From: DASQHW01 sp963837155
Lineage (GTDB): Bacteria > Actinomycetota > Acidimicrobiia > IMCC26256 > PALSA-610
Reading direction: 5' to 3'
DNA length: 64,000 bases
Assembly: GCA_963837155.1 (NCBI GenBank)
Contig: CAWIMB010000002.1
Span: 3,844,001 to 3,908,000, forward strand
Made by a program: the position numbers and the translations under genes. Within the stretch, counting starts at the first letter, position 1. The number at the start of each line of letters is the position of its first letter. Below are positions 9,382-19,138 of this stretch, piece by piece. The notes under the pieces were generated by a model. The model did no database searches. It saw only the letters and a program-made list of their open reading frames with translations, and had not been told where the DNA came from.

Positions 9382-10995
9382 GTGTTGCAGCGACGCCGTC
9401 GTTCAATCCGCCGGATAATCCCCGCTGTCGCCGTCGCTCTCGTCGCGGCCGTCCTCACGTCCGTCCCCTCGCCGGCGCCGGCGACGACGGGCACCCGGGA
9501 CGCGGCCGCCGTCCCCGTCTTGCGCTGGACCGGGTGCGGCGGCGGGTTCCAGTGCACCACCGCCCGGGTTCCGCTCGACTACGACCTCCCGACCGGCCCG
9601 ACGATCACGCTCGCCCTTCTCCGCCGGCCCGCCGACGACCCGGCCCACAAGATCGGGTCGATCTTCGTCAACCCGGGCGGGCCGGGCGGCTCCGGCGTCG
9701 AGTTCCTCGCTGAGTTCGGCGATGATCTGTTCTCCGACCAGGTGCGCGCCCGCTTCGACATCATCGGTTTCGACCCGCGAGGAGTCGGGCAGAGCACCCC
9801 GCTCCGCTGCTTCCGCACTGGCGACGAGGCGCTCGAGGCCTTCTCCAAGCCCTACGAGTTCCCCGTCACGACTGCCGAGGAGAACGTCTGGATCGCCGCC
9901 GACCGCCGCGTCACCCAGGCCTGCGCTGACCGGCACCCCGCCATCCTCGACCACATGGCCACGGCCGACGTCGCCCGTGATCTCGACCTCCTGCGCCGGG
10001 CGGTCGGGGACCGCGGCCTCTCGTACTGGGGGATCTCCTACGGCTCGATCCTGGGTGCCACCTACGCCAACCTCTTTCCCGGCAAGGTGCGGGCGCTCGT
10101 CCTCGACGGCGTCGCCGACCCGGTCGAGTGGTACACGGGGCGGTTCGGCAGCAGCGATTTCGTTCCCACCTTCAACCGGGTCGGTGTAAGCGCGGGTTCC
10201 ATCGCCACCCTCGAGCAGTTCTTCGCGCTGTGCGACGCCGGCGGGCCCAGGTGCGCGCTCTCGGAGGGCTCGCCCAGCCACCGTTTCCGCGCGCTCGCCG
10301 CCAAGCTGCGGGTCCGCCCTGTAGTCATCGAGGTGGAGGGCAGCCCCTTCGAGTTCGGCTACGACGAGTTGGTCTCCATCACGCTCGACTTCCTCTACCA
10401 CCCGGACGAATGGGGGGAGCTGGCGCAGGGGATCGCCGACGTCGAAGCCGCGGTCGCGGCGCGGACGTCGGCCACCTCCAGGGCCGTCGCCCGGGTCCCG
10501 GCCTTTGGAACCAAGCTGGGGGCCGCCCGGACCGCCGCCCTGGAGCCCTATCCGAATGAGGTCGAGGCCGAGCCGGGCGTCACCTGCGGCGAAACGGATA
10601 ACCCCTCCCGATTGGCGGCCTGGCCCTTCGTCGCCCGCATGTCCGACTTGGTCACCCCATACTTCGGCCGGCCATGGACATGGCTCACGAGCATCTGCCA
10701 GTCATGGCCCGGCGCCGACGCCGACCGCTACACCGGCCCGTTCACGGCCACGACCGCCAACCCGGTGCTCCTCGTCAACCCTCGGTACGACCCCGCGACT
10801 CCTTACCAGGGTGCGCGGGCCGTGGCCCGCCTCATGCCCAACTCGAGGCTGCTCACCGTCGAGGGGTGGGGCCACACGAGTTTCTTCGCCAATTCGTCGT
10901 GCGCCGACCGGGCCGTGAGCCGCTACCTCCTGCAGGTCGTGCTCCCGGCTCCCGGCGCCGTCTGCCCTGTGGACCACGTGCCCTTCGCTCGGTGA
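9382..10995 (+). CDS. Secreted S33-family alpha/beta hydrolase (tripeptidyl aminopeptidase-like)
   Basis: 537 residues, GTG start preceded by GGGAGGGA. A basic N-terminus and hydrophobic segment (residues 12-27) make a signal peptide without a lipobox. The oxyanion region is VNPGGPGGSG, the nucleophile is S222 in GISYGS, the acid is in NPRYDPATP and the histidine in GWGHTSF; the C-terminal TAP-like domain is complete. These match Streptomyces tripeptidyl aminopeptidases and related mycobacterial secreted hydrolases. The gene is intact and ends 4 bp from the convergent ABC transporter gene. Confidence 0.9.
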   Translation: MLQRRRRSIRRIIPAVAVALVAAVLTSVPSPAPATTGTRDAAAVPVLRWTGCGGGFQCTTARVPLDYDLPTGPTITLALLRRPADDPAHKIGSIFVNPGGPGGSGVEFLAEFGDDLFSDQVRARFDIIGFDPRGVGQSTPLRCFRTGDEALEAFSKPYEFPVTTAEENVWIAADRRVTQACADRHPAILDHMATADVARDLDLLRRAVGDRGLSYWGISYGSILGATYANLFPGKVRALVLDGVADPVEWYTGRFGSSDFVPTFNRVGVSAGSIATLEQFFALCDAGGPRCALSEGSPSHRFRALAAKLRVRPVVIEVEGSPFEFGYDELVSITLDFLYHPDEWGELAQGIADVEAAVAARTSATSRAVARVPAFGTKLGAARTAALEPYPNEVEAEPGVTCGETDNPSRLAAWPFVARMSDLVTPYFGRPWTWLTSICQSWPGADADRYTGPFTATTANPVLLVNPRYDPATPYQGARAVARLMPNSRLLTVEGWGHTSFFANSSCADRAVSRYLLQVVLPAPGAVCPVDHVPFAR

Positions 10996-10999
10996 CGCA

Positions 11000-12712
11000 T
11001 CAGCGCATGGATGTGCGGGTGCTGCGCACGAGCACAACCCATGTCGCGATCAGGAACGCCGCGGCGAACGCGGCGAGGATGAGCCAGTACGTGATCGTCG
11101 ACTGCGTGCCCGCGTTGCCGAACGACGCGAGGAGCGGCGGGCCGAGTTGCGAGCCGCCCTGCGCGAGGATGCGGCGCGCACCAATGTCGTGACCGAGCGC
11201 CTCGAAGGCCCAGCGCGACGGGATCACCACACTGAGGGCGCTGCCTGCCCTCGCCATGAGATGCACCGGGAGGATCGCACCCGAGAACAGCACTGCGGGG
11301 AAGCACAACATCGGCAGTGCGAGCGTCGCCTGCGCGACGTTGCCGACCGACGCCGAGGCGAGCAGTCCGAGACCGAGTGCCGCGACCGCGCACAACAACA
11401 GCCCAACGCCGATCGACGCGTACGTGGAGGGCGAACGGCTCGGAAGGCGGTTCAACACTCGAAGCACGCCCAGCATGGCGACGACAACGAGTAAGAGGAA
11501 CGGCACGAGGATCGTCACCTTCGACGCGACGTACGCGCCGAGCCGCAAGCCGACAAGTCGTTCGCGGCGCAGGATCGTTCGCTCGGTACAGATCTGCAGC
11601 AGGCCGTAGGTGAGCCCGAAGAAGAACGCGGCGAACACGACCCAGAAGCCGATCATCACCATCGAGCTCGGACTCGGGTTCTCGAAGTTGAACGCGCCGG
11701 GGCGGAAGAGAACCGCGAACATGCCGACGACGAGCGCCGGTGACCCGACCAGGATCGCGAGCGTCAAGCGGTTGCGCGTGATGGTCTCGAACGTTCGGCG
11801 CGTGAGCACACGCCACTGTGTGAATCCGCTCGCGACTGGACGCGTGCTCACGTCGCAGCCGTCGCCCGGCATCGCGTCGGCAGCGTCCGTTCCGACGTCG
11901 TACGTGGTGCCGTCAAGTTCTGCGAGCCGGCAGTAGAGCTTCGGGACCGAGTCGACGCCGATCTGGGCAAGCGCGTCGTCGACGGTGCCGACGAACGCGA
12001 CGCGTCCGCCACGCGTCATGAACACGATGCGATCGCACCACGCGAGATCCTCGACCGAGTGCGCGGTGAACACGACGGTCGCCGTCCGATCGGCGAGGTG
12101 GCGCAAGTGCGCGACGATCTCGGCGCTCGTGATCGGGTCAAGGCCGGACGTCGGCTCGTCGAGGAAGAAGACGCGCGGATCAGTGAGCAGTTCGACGGCG
12201 ATGCTGGCGCGCTTCCGTTGCCCGCCGCTCAAGGAACCGACCCGGACGTCGGCCTGGTCGGTCAAGCCGACGGCCTCGAGCGCGTCGCGGACGGCGTTGT
12301 CGACTTCGGCCGCGGTCGTCGACGACGGAAGCCGAAGCCGCGCCGCGTAGCGAAGCGTCCGTTGGAGCGAAAGGTCGGCGTGAATGATGTCGTCCTGCGG
12401 CACGTAGCCCAACACACCGCGGAAGGTTCCAAGATTGGCGTGCAGGTCGATGCCGTCGAAGCGCACCGAGCCCGACGTCGCCGGGGCGATACCGGCCATC
12501 GCCTCGAGCAGCGTCGTCTTCCCCGCGCCGCTCGGGCCGACGATCGCGACGAGCTCGCCGGCCGAGACCGTGAGCGACACCGCCTCGAGGAGCGTCACAC
12601 CGCCGCGCTTCGGAACCCGGACTCGCCGCGACACATTGCTGACGTCGATGCGAACGCCTGGGTGCGGCGGCGCCTGCATCTCGACCTGCTCGTACTCGCG
12701 AACGACGGTCAT
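11000..12712 (-). CDS. ABCG/White-type ABC exporter, ATPase fused to membrane domain
   Basis: 570 residues from the ATG at 12712, with GAGGA before it. The N-terminal ATPase has Walker A GPSGAGKTT, signature LSGGQRKRASIAVELL and Walker B VFFLDEPTSGLDP. The C-terminal half is an ABC2 membrane domain with six hydrophobic segments. ATPase-then-membrane order in one chain is the half-transporter layout of the ABCG family. It is divergent from a TetR gene and shares its operator region, so it is probably an efflux pump derepressed by the TetR ligand. Substrate unknown. Confidence 0.9.
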   Translation of the reverse strand: MTVVREYEQVEMQAPPHPGVRIDVSNVSRRVRVPKRGGVTLLEAVSLTVSAGELVAIVGPSGAGKTTLLEAMAGIAPATSGSVRFDGIDLHANLGTFRGVLGYVPQDDIIHADLSLQRTLRYAARLRLPSSTTAAEVDNAVRDALEAVGLTDQADVRVGSLSGGQRKRASIAVELLTDPRVFFLDEPTSGLDPITSAEIVAHLRHLADRTATVVFTAHSVEDLAWCDRIVFMTRGGRVAFVGTVDDALAQIGVDSVPKLYCRLAELDGTTYDVGTDAADAMPGDGCDVSTRPVASGFTQWRVLTRRTFETITRNRLTLAILVGSPALVVGMFAVLFRPGAFNFENPSPSSMVMIGFWVVFAAFFFGLTYGLLQICTERTILRRERLVGLRLGAYVASKVTILVPFLLLVVVAMLGVLRVLNRLPSRSPSTYASIGVGLLLCAVAALGLGLLASASVGNVAQATLALPMLCFPAVLFSGAILPVHLMARAGSALSVVIPSRWAFEALGHDIGARRILAQGGSQLGPPLLASFGNAGTQSTITYWLILAAFAAAFLIATWVVLVRSTRTSMR

Positions 12713-12748
12713 CGTTCCTCCCCGCTGGGACGATCGGCGCATGAAAAA

Positions 12749-12792
12749 AGCACGATCGTTCGTGCTAAGACATAGTACGACCGATCGTGCTA
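12749..12792. promoter_or_regulatory. Two TetR operators in a divergent promoter
   Basis: Operator 1 (12749-12766) has perfect arms AGCACGA/TCGTGCT around a 4-base spacer. Operator 2 (12773-12792) has arms TAGTACGA/TCGTGCTA with one mismatch. Their centres are 25 bp apart. Operator 2 overlaps the core promoters of both directions and operator 1 lies just downstream of the leftward start point, an arrangement that would silence both genes. Confidence 0.75.
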
Positions 12793-12801
12793 TCTTGTCA
12801 A
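12768..12801. promoter_or_regulatory. Divergent core promoters for ABC exporter and tetR
   Basis: Leftward: TTGACA (12801-12796) and TACTAT (12777-12772) with an 18-base spacer. Rightward: AAGACA (12768-12773) and TATCTT (12791-12796) with a 17-base spacer. The rightward -10 ends 6 bp before the GTG at 12803, so the tetR mRNA is probably leaderless. Both overlap operator 2. Confidence 0.6.
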
Positions 12802-12802
12802 C

Positions 12803-13417
12803 GTGCCGAGCGAACGGAAGCAGCGCGCCGACGGCGAACGAACCCGCGAAGCGATCCTGCGCGAAGCCGTTGCGCTCGCGACCGTCGACGGTCTTGAAGG
12901 ACTCTCGATTGGCAACCTCGCGGGCGCACTCGAGATGAGCAAGAGCGGGGTGTACGCCCACTTCGGCTCGAAACAAGACCTCCAACTCGCGACCGTCGAC
13001 GAGGCGGGCCGCATCTTCCAAGGTGAGGTGATCGAACCGGCCCTCGCCGCGCCGCCCGGACTCGCACAACTCCTCGCGGTGTGCGACGCCTTCTTCGACC
13101 ACCTCGCACGGCGCACCTTTCCCGGTGGCTGTTTCTTCGCCGGGGCGGTCCTCGAGATGGGCGCCCGCCCGGGACCCGTCAAGGAACAGGTTGCAGCGTT
13201 CCAGAGCGGGTTCACCGCGCTGATCCGCCAGTTCGTTGTCACCGCACTCGAGCACGACGAGCTCCCCGACCGCGAGGATCCCGACGCGCTCACGTTCGAA
13301 CTGAACGGCATCATCCTCGCCGCGAACGCCAACTTCGTCCTTCACGGAGATCCCGCCGCACTGGAGATGGCCCGGCACATCGTGCGCCGGCGCCTTGGCG
13401 TCACCAAGGATGCGTGA
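12803..13417 (+). CDS. TetR-family regulator
   Basis: 204 residues from a GTG. The TetR_N helix-turn-helix spans residues 10-55 (TREAILREAVALATVDGLEG, MSKSGVYAHFGSKQDL). The C-terminal ligand domain contains FPGGCFFAGAVLEMGARPGPVK, as in the TetR_C group that includes YcdC/RutR-like and actinobacterial relatives. It is divergent from the ABCG exporter with two operators between them, so it most likely represses both. The ligand is unknown. Confidence 0.88.
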   Translation: MPSERKQRADGERTREAILREAVALATVDGLEGLSIGNLAGALEMSKSGVYAHFGSKQDLQLATVDEAGRIFQGEVIEPALAAPPGLAQLLAVCDAFFDHLARRTFPGGCFFAGAVLEMGARPGPVKEQVAAFQSGFTALIRQFVVTALEHDELPDREDPDALTFELNGIILAANANFVLHGDPAALEMARHIVRRRLGVTKDA

Positions 13418-13452
13418 CTCACGCGGTCACAAGGTGACGCGATGATCGAGAA

Positions 13453-14239
13453 GTGAGCGACACTCCAGGCGCATACTTCATTGCGAGCACCGACGGGTTG
13501 CGGCCGGTACCGGAGGCTCGGAGTCCGTGGGCAGCGGACATGCTGCACGGGCGTTTGCTCGCGGGCTTGGCCGCACGAGCGGTCGAAGGCGCGGGCCACG
13601 ACCCCGCGCTCAGGGTTGTACGGCTGACCGTCGACATGTTCCGGTCGCCGCCGATGTCGCCGCTCCACGCGTCGACACGCGTGGTCCGCGACGGCCGGCG
13701 CGTGCGCGTGGTCGATGTCTCGATTCTCAGCGGCGACGTCGAGGTCGCGCGTGCTCAGCGCGCTGTTGCTCCGCACTGGCCCGCACCCGGACGGGGCGAT
13801 GTGGCGAGCGCCCGAGTGGGACGTGCCGCTCCCCGATGCGTTGCCGACCCCAGAACAAGGTGACACCTTTGGCGGCTGGGAGATCCGGCTGCTGACTCCC
13901 GGCGGATTCTGGACCGCGGAACGCAAGCGCCTCTGGGCCTGTGATCGGTGGCAGCTCGTCGCCGGTGAACAACCTTCTCCGGTCGTGCGTGCCGCACTCG
14001 CGGCCGACCTGCCCAATCCCTTGGCCAACTCGAACACCGAGGGCTTGCAGTTCATCAACGCCGATCTCACCTTGTTCCTGGGTCGCCCTCCGGTCTCGGA
14101 ATGGATCGGACTCGAAGTCGCCGGCCACCTCGGCCACGACGGCGTCGCCGTCGGCAGTTGCACCTTGTACGACATCGCCGGCGCGATCGGCTCGTCGTCG
14201 GTCTGCGCCATCACGAACACCGCGACGCTGGGCGAATAA
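13453..14239 (+). CDS. Acyl-CoA thioesterase-like double hot-dog protein (frameshifted)
   Basis: Repaired length is 261 residues. The N-terminal half (SPWAADMLHGRLLAGLAARA, VVRLTVDMFRSPPMSPL) and the C-terminal half (QFINADLTLFLGRPPVSEWI, VGSCTLYDIAGAIGSS) match the acyl-CoA thioesterase superfamily with two hot-dog repeats common in actinobacteria. An extra C at about 13755 breaks the frame at VARA; removing it gives SALLLRTGPHPDG in continuity. GTG start at 13453. It follows the TetR gene by 35 bp on the same strand. Substrate unknown. Confidence 0.75.
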
Positions 14240-14309
14240 TCACAGCCGCGATGAGATCGCGCTCCGGCGTCCGTCTACACCTCGAGAGCCGACCGACGAA
14301 CGGAACCCG

Positions 14310-14726
14310 ATGAGGACACTGCACTTCGGCCTACGTGTGACCGATCTCGACCGATCGCTCGCGTTCTACACGGCCGTCGGCTACGAGGTCGTCGGCCGCG
14401 TTCCCGAGACCCCCTTGGGTGAGCTGACGATGCTCAAGCTCCCCAACGATGAGTTCGTCACGATCGAACTCGTCCACGATCCAACCCAAGGCGACGGCAA
14501 GGTCGGCACCGGCCTCAGCCACTTCGTCATCAAGGTGGAGTCGATGGACGCCACCATCGCCGAGCTCTCCGCGCATGGCATCGACGCCGACGTGCCCACA
14601 TCACCGGATGACTCAGACGACTTTCGAACGACGTGGGCTGTCGACCCCGACGGCAACCGGATCGAGCTGGTCCAGTGGCCAGCCGGTCATGCGGACGGCA
14701 TGACCTCGGCGGACTTCACCAACTGA
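14310..14726 (+). CDS. VOC/glyoxalase I-like protein
   Basis: 138 residues starting MRTLHFGLRVTDLDRSLAFY, with a typical single VOC module: VGYEVVGRV, FVTIELVHDP, SHFVIKVESMDAT and WAVDPDGNRIELVQW. The order of His/Glu positions resembles lactoylglutathione lyase (glyoxalase I), but the identity is too general for a firm enzyme call. It lies between the thioesterase and the FMN-binding protein on the same strand with short gaps, so it is probably co-transcribed. Confidence 0.8.
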   Translation: MRTLHFGLRVTDLDRSLAFYTAVGYEVVGRVPETPLGELTMLKLPNDEFVTIELVHDPTQGDGKVGTGLSHFVIKVESMDATIAELSAHGIDADVPTSPDDSDDFRTTWAVDPDGNRIELVQWPAGHADGMTSADFTN

Positions 14727-14744
14727 GTCGGGAGGGAACACCAC

Positions 14745-15257
14745 ATGGCGACAGCCGAACAACGGGCCGAGCTCGACCCTCACTTCAGCGGACCAAACGC
14801 GGCGGCGACGTCGTGGGAAGACGTCCGCGCGCTGCTGCAGCACGCGGAGCTGTTCTGGATCTCGACCGTCCGTGCCGACGGTCGGCCGCACGTCACACCA
14901 CTTCCCGCGGTGTGGTCCGACGACGCGCTCCACTTCTGCACGGGCGCCGGGGAACAGAAGGGCGTCAACCTTGCCCGCAACGCGAACTGCACGCTCACGA
15001 CCGGCAACAACGCCTGGAAGAAGGGCCTCGACGTCGTTGTCGAGGGTCGTGCGGAACGCGTCGTCGATGACACCGTCCTCCGGCGCCTGGCCGACCTGTG
15101 GTCCTCCAAGTATCACGGCGACTGGCAGTACGAGATCCGCGACGGCGCCTTCCACCACGAGGCCGGCGAGGCGCTCGTGTTCCGGGTCGCGCCAACGAAG
15201 GTCCTCGCGTTCGCGAAGGGCGATTTCGCGCAGACCCGGTTCCGCTTCGAGGGGTAA
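14745..15257 (+). CDS. Pyridoxamine 5-phosphate oxidase-like flavin/F420-binding protein
   Basis: 170 residues with a split-barrel fold: LFWISTVRADGRPHVTPLPA, then ALHFCTGAGEQKGVNLARNA and LDVVVEGRAERV. This pattern is typical of the PNPOx-like proteins that bind FMN or F420 and reduce or degrade diverse substrates in actinobacteria. A GGGAGG precedes the ATG. It starts 18 bp after the VOC gene. Cofactor and substrate cannot be decided from sequence alone. Confidence 0.82.
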   Translation: MATAEQRAELDPHFSGPNAAATSWEDVRALLQHAELFWISTVRADGRPHVTPLPAVWSDDALHFCTGAGEQKGVNLARNANCTLTTGNNAWKKGLDVVVEGRAERVVDDTVLRRLADLWSSKYHGDWQYEIRDGAFHHEAGEALVFRVAPTKVLAFAKGDFAQTRFRFEG

Positions 15258-15370
15258 GAGACTGCGGTTTTGTTTTCCGCCGAACCGATTCCGGCGCTCG
15301 TACGTATCCGTCACCACAATCAGGTTTGCGGTTCCCCTCCCCCTTCCCCCCGGAGCTGACGAGGCCCGTC

Positions 15371-16048
15371 ATGCACGACTCTTTCTTGCAATCACTCGTT
15401 GACCAACGCCGCCAACACCTCATGGCCGACGCGGAAGCGCACCGCCAACTCAAAGCCGCGCGCGCTGGTCGACACGAGACGCCCGCAACGGCCGGGCGCG
15501 GCGCGATTTGGGCCGACGGAACACTGCTGAATGTGCGTCCGATCGCATGCGACGACACCGATCGACTGAAGCGGCTGTTCGGGCGGCTGTCGCCCGTCTC
15601 GATCCAGATGCGCTTCTTCGCTCCGATCCGTCGCCTGTCGCGCGCGCAGCTCGCGCGGCTGGTCGACGTCGATCACAAGTGTCGTGACGCACTCGTCGCG
15701 TTGAGCAATGACGAGATCGTTGCCGTCGCGCGTTACGACGGACACTGCGCAGGCGAAGCCGAAATTGCAGTGACGGTCGAGGACAGTTGGCAACACCGTG
15801 GCATCGGCAAGCGGCTCGCACGAAACCTGTCGAAGCTCGCGATCGCGCGCGGTTATGACACGTTCGTCGCCGCCATCTTGCCGGACAACCGCGCCGCATT
15901 GCGCCTCGTGCGAGCGCTTTCACCCGACGCATCGATCCGCTGGAGCCGCGGCGAGTACCAGGCTTCGATCCCGCTCGTGCAGAGTCGAATATCGGGCACA
16001 TCCGCGGCTGACGTCGTGACCGCCCTCTCTATGCTTGATCGTGCGTGA
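15371..16048 (+). CDS. GNAT-family N-acetyltransferase
   Basis: 225 residues. An N-terminal extension rich in charged residues (1-50) precedes a GNAT core: LNVRPIACDDTDRLKRLFGR, IVAVARYDG, AEIAVTVEDSWQHRGIGKRL (the acetyl-CoA-binding loop Q-x-x-G-I-G) and ILPDNRAALRLVRAL. It resembles the Pat-like GNAT domains involved in protein lysine acetylation, but no cyclic-nucleotide domain is present. It ends convergently, overlapping the methyltransferase 3-prime end by 20 nt. Confidence 0.85.
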   Translation: MHDSFLQSLVDQRRQHLMADAEAHRQLKAARAGRHETPATAGRGAIWADGTLLNVRPIACDDTDRLKRLFGRLSPVSIQMRFFAPIRRLSRAQLARLVDVDHKCRDALVALSNDEIVAVARYDGHCAGEAEIAVTVEDSWQHRGIGKRLARNLSKLAIARGYDTFVAAILPDNRAALRLVRALSPDASIRWSRGEYQASIPLVQSRISGTSAADVVTALSMLDRA

Positions 16049-16865
16049 CGATCCCGCGACGCGCGACCGCGTAGCGACTGAGCGAAACGACCTCGATCAG
16101 GCCGTGGTCCTCGATGAAGGCGTCGCAGCGACGACGTACGAGGGCCGCGGCCTCTTGACCGATCTCCGTGACGGTACGGCGAAGCCCCGAACCCATCACG
16201 ATGCGCCACCACTCGTCGGAGGACGGAAGCGCAAGGTGGTCCTGCTCCGTGATGACTGCCACGTCGACGACGCCGACGCCATCGAACAGTTCGCGGAGTA
16301 CGTCTTCTCGTTCCGTCCGGCACCATGGTTGGACCACATCGAAGCCGGGCACGATCGCGTGGACCGCGTCCACGAACACCGACCGCAGCGGCTCGACGAA
16401 CTGCTCGCCGAAGACGCTCACCGCGACCCGACCCACACCCGGCCGCACGAGCTTCACGAGTGACTCGACGAGTCCCTTCATGTCGTCGACGAAGAAGACA
16501 CCGAGCGCGCACACGAGCGCGTCGAAGGGTTCGGCCGGCGGGTCGATCATGGTCATGTCGCCCGAACGCAGCTCGACGTTCTCGAGCCCGTCCTCGGCGA
16601 CGCGCCGCTCGGCGATCGCCAACATCTGCTCGGCGAAGTCCAGTCCGACAACTCGCCCGGTGGGACCGACCCGCTCGGCGCTCGCGACCAGGCCGTATCC
16701 CGTGCCGCACGGGACGTCGAGGACCCGCTCGCCCGTGACAAGCGCGAGCCGATCGACCGCCCGCATCGCGAGGTACGCCCAGTAGTCGCGAGCCGCGTCG
16801 TCGTAGTCGGTCGCCGCCGCGTCGTAGGTCTGCTTCGGATCGAACTCGCCGAGCGGCCCGCTCAC
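16029..16865 (-). CDS. Class I SAM-dependent methyltransferase
   Basis: 278 residues. SAM motif I is ERVLDVPCGTGYGLVASAER, followed by VVGLDFAEQMLAIAERR and NVELRSGDMTMIDPP, as in UbiE/Methyltransf_11-type enzymes. The GTG start at 16865 overlaps the stop of the upstream monooxygenase gene (GTGA), which indicates translational coupling. In this operon it may methylate the monooxygenase product or substrate; that is inference. Confidence 0.85.
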   Translation of the reverse strand: MSGPLGEFDPKQTYDAAATDYDDAARDYWAYLAMRAVDRLALVTGERVLDVPCGTGYGLVASAERVGPTGRVVGLDFAEQMLAIAERRVAEDGLENVELRSGDMTMIDPPAEPFDALVCALGVFFVDDMKGLVESLVKLVRPGVGRVAVSVFGEQFVEPLRSVFVDAVHAIVPGFDVVQPWCRTEREDVLRELFDGVGVVDVAVITEQDHLALPSSDEWWRIVMGSGLRRTVTEIGQEAAALVRRRCDAFIEDHGLIEVVSLSRYAVARRGIVTHDQA

Positions 16866-18659
16866 CTGACGCGGAACTCGAGGCCCTCGAAGTCGCCGGA
16901 GTTGCGCCAGTTGTCGATGTACTCCAAGTACGCGACGGGGCCGAGGGGGTAGCCGGCCATGCCGAAGCGGGCGCGGGCGTTCAGCGGCTGGCCCTCGTTG
17001 TTGTAGTAGCCGGGCGTGCAGTCGGGGTTGCCGAAGAATGATGCGGGGTTGCTGTCGAGCAGGTCGATCCACGCCTGCTCGGCCTCGGCCGTGACCTCCA
17101 CCTCGTCGGCACCGGTGTCGAGCGCGTGCCGTACGACGGCCGCGATCGTCATGCCGGAGTCGGCGAGGTTCGACGTGACGTTCGAGATCAGGTTGGCACC
17201 TTGTGCGAAGCCGATGATGAAGAGGTTCGGGAAGCCGTGCACGTGGATGCCGTGCATCGACTGCATACCGTCTTCCCAACACTCGGAGAGCCGGTAGCCG
17301 TCACGCCCGATGGTGTCGTAGCCCGCGCGGCGGTCGTAGCTGGTGCCGACCTCGAAGCCCGACGCGAAGATCAGGCAGTCGAGCTCGTAGTGCACGCCCG
17401 CGGCCCACACTCCGGTCTCGTCGATGCGCTCGACGCCCTTGCCGTCGGTGTCGACGAGGTGGCAGTTCGGCTCGTTATAGGCCTGCAGGTACTCGTCGTG
17501 GAAGCACGGCCGCTTGCAGAGTTGGCGGTACCAGGCCTTCAGATTCTCGGCAGTCTGATGGTCCTCGACGACGGCGTCACAGCGGGCACGGATCTCCTCC
17601 ATCTTCTCGTCGTCACTCTCGAGGAACGCGAGGTCGGCGAGCTCGGGCGTGAACTCGTTGCCCGCTTCGACCTTCTCGACGATCCGGTCGCGGATCCGTG
17701 TCGAGATGTCGGTCCAGCCGTCCTTCACCAGGTCCTCGTCGGCGAAGCCACCGGTCTGGAGCGTCGCGAAGTTCAGCAGCCACTTCTTTTGCCAGCCGGG
17801 CTCGAGCGTCGCGAACCACTCGGGATCGATCGGGTGGTTGTTGCGAACGTCGACCGACGACGGCGTGCGTTGGAACACGTACAGCTCGTACGCGTCGCGC
17901 GCGACTGGCGGGATGCACTGCACTGCGGTCGCGCCGGTGCCGATGATGCCGACGCGCTTGTCAGCCAGGTTCGTCATCGGCGCGCCGGTCCAGTCGCCGC
18001 CGGTGTACGCGTAGTCCCAGCGGCTCGTGTGGAAGGAGTGGCCCGCGAAGGTCTCGATTCCGGGGATGCCGGGCAACTTGGGCCGTGCTGAGCGGACCGG
18101 TGCCCATGGCCACGAACCGGGCGCGGATCGCGTCGCCGCGGTCGGTGCGGATGATCCAACGCGCCGCCGCCGCATCCCACTCGAGCTCGGTGACGGCGGT
18201 GGAGAACAGCGCGTTGCTGTGGAGGTCGAACGTCTTGGCGATGCGCTGGCAGTGCTCGAAGATCTCGGGTGCCCTGACGTACTTCGCGGACGGCATGTGG
18301 CCCGTCTCTTCCAGCAGCGGCAGGTAGATCATCGCCGCGGTGTCGCACATCGCGCCCGGGTAACGGTTCCAGTACCACGTGCCGCCGAAGTCGCCGCCGC
18401 CCTCGATGATCCACACGTCGTCGATGCCCGCCTGCTTCAGCCGCGCGCCCACGCACAAACCGGAAAACCCGCCACCGATCAGCGCGACGGTCACGTCGTC
18501 GAACCGGGGCTCGCGCTCGATCCGCTCGGCATAAGGATCGTCGACCATCGACGCGAACCGGCCTGTGGGCTCGAGGTACTGGTCGTTGCCGTCGGGCCGC
18601 AGCCGCTTGTCCCGTTCCTCGCGGTACTTGACCCGCAGCGCGTCGTGATCGATCGTCAT
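16862..18659 (-). CDS. Baeyer-Villiger type flavin monooxygenase (frameshifted)
   Basis: Repaired length is 598 residues. It has the FAD-binding motif VALIGGGFSGLCVGA, the Baeyer-Villiger fingerprint FAGHSFHTSRWDY (FxGxxxHxxxWD) and a second Rossmann motif VGIIGTGATAVQ for NADPH. Domain order and length fit cyclohexanone or phenylacetone monooxygenase relatives. A single extra base near 18086 shifts the frame between MGTGPLS and RPKLPGIPGIE. The ATG at 18659 overlaps the stop of the upstream ABM gene (ATGA), and its own stop overlaps the downstream methyltransferase. Probably oxidises a ketone or steroid-like substrate. Confidence 0.85.
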
Positions 18660-19025
18660 CCGGCGTCCGTGACGGCCGCGATCGATGCACCCCACCACGT
18701 GGTCGGCGCGCCCAGGACGTCGCGGCGAGGCAGACCGTCGGCCGCTCCGAACGCATCCACCTCGGCGACCCGCACCGCGTCGGCGTAGCGCGGAGCGAGC
18801 TCGGTGAACACCGCACCGCTCCCGTGCGCGCGGAGTGCCTCGGCCGACGCATAGGCCTCGTAGAGCGCGCCGATACCGGCCGCTTCGTCGACGTACCAGT
18901 CGTACACGACAGTCCCCGGTTCGTCGCGACTCGACCGCCACCATCGCGGCGGCCATCTCGCGAAAGCGATTCACTTCGAGGATCTCGAAGCGGATCACGA
19001 ACCGCACCCACTCGCCATCACGCAC
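18656..19025 (-). CDS. Antibiotic-biosynthesis-monooxygenase (ABM) fold protein (frameshifted)
   Basis: About 122 residues when repaired. VRFVIRFEILEVNRFREMAA followed, after the break, by DEPGTVVYDWYVDEAAGIGALYEAYASAEAL is the ABM/YgiN ferredoxin-like pattern, and the C-terminal extension runs to GASIAAVTDAG. An extra base near 18936 interrupts it. The GTG at 19025 is the best start. Its stop overlaps the ATG of the Baeyer-Villiger gene, making it the first gene of a three-gene coupled operon. Such proteins are cofactor-free oxygenases or stress proteins; role unknown. Confidence 0.65.
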
Positions 19026-19138
19026 GAGGAGACGGTAGCCGCGCCCCCACCGCCGACGCCTCGTCGCGACGCAGCGGGGACTCGTCAGGCGCTGAAGGCA
19101 ACCGAACACGCGTCGAGCGAAGCGGGTGGGTGAGCCGG

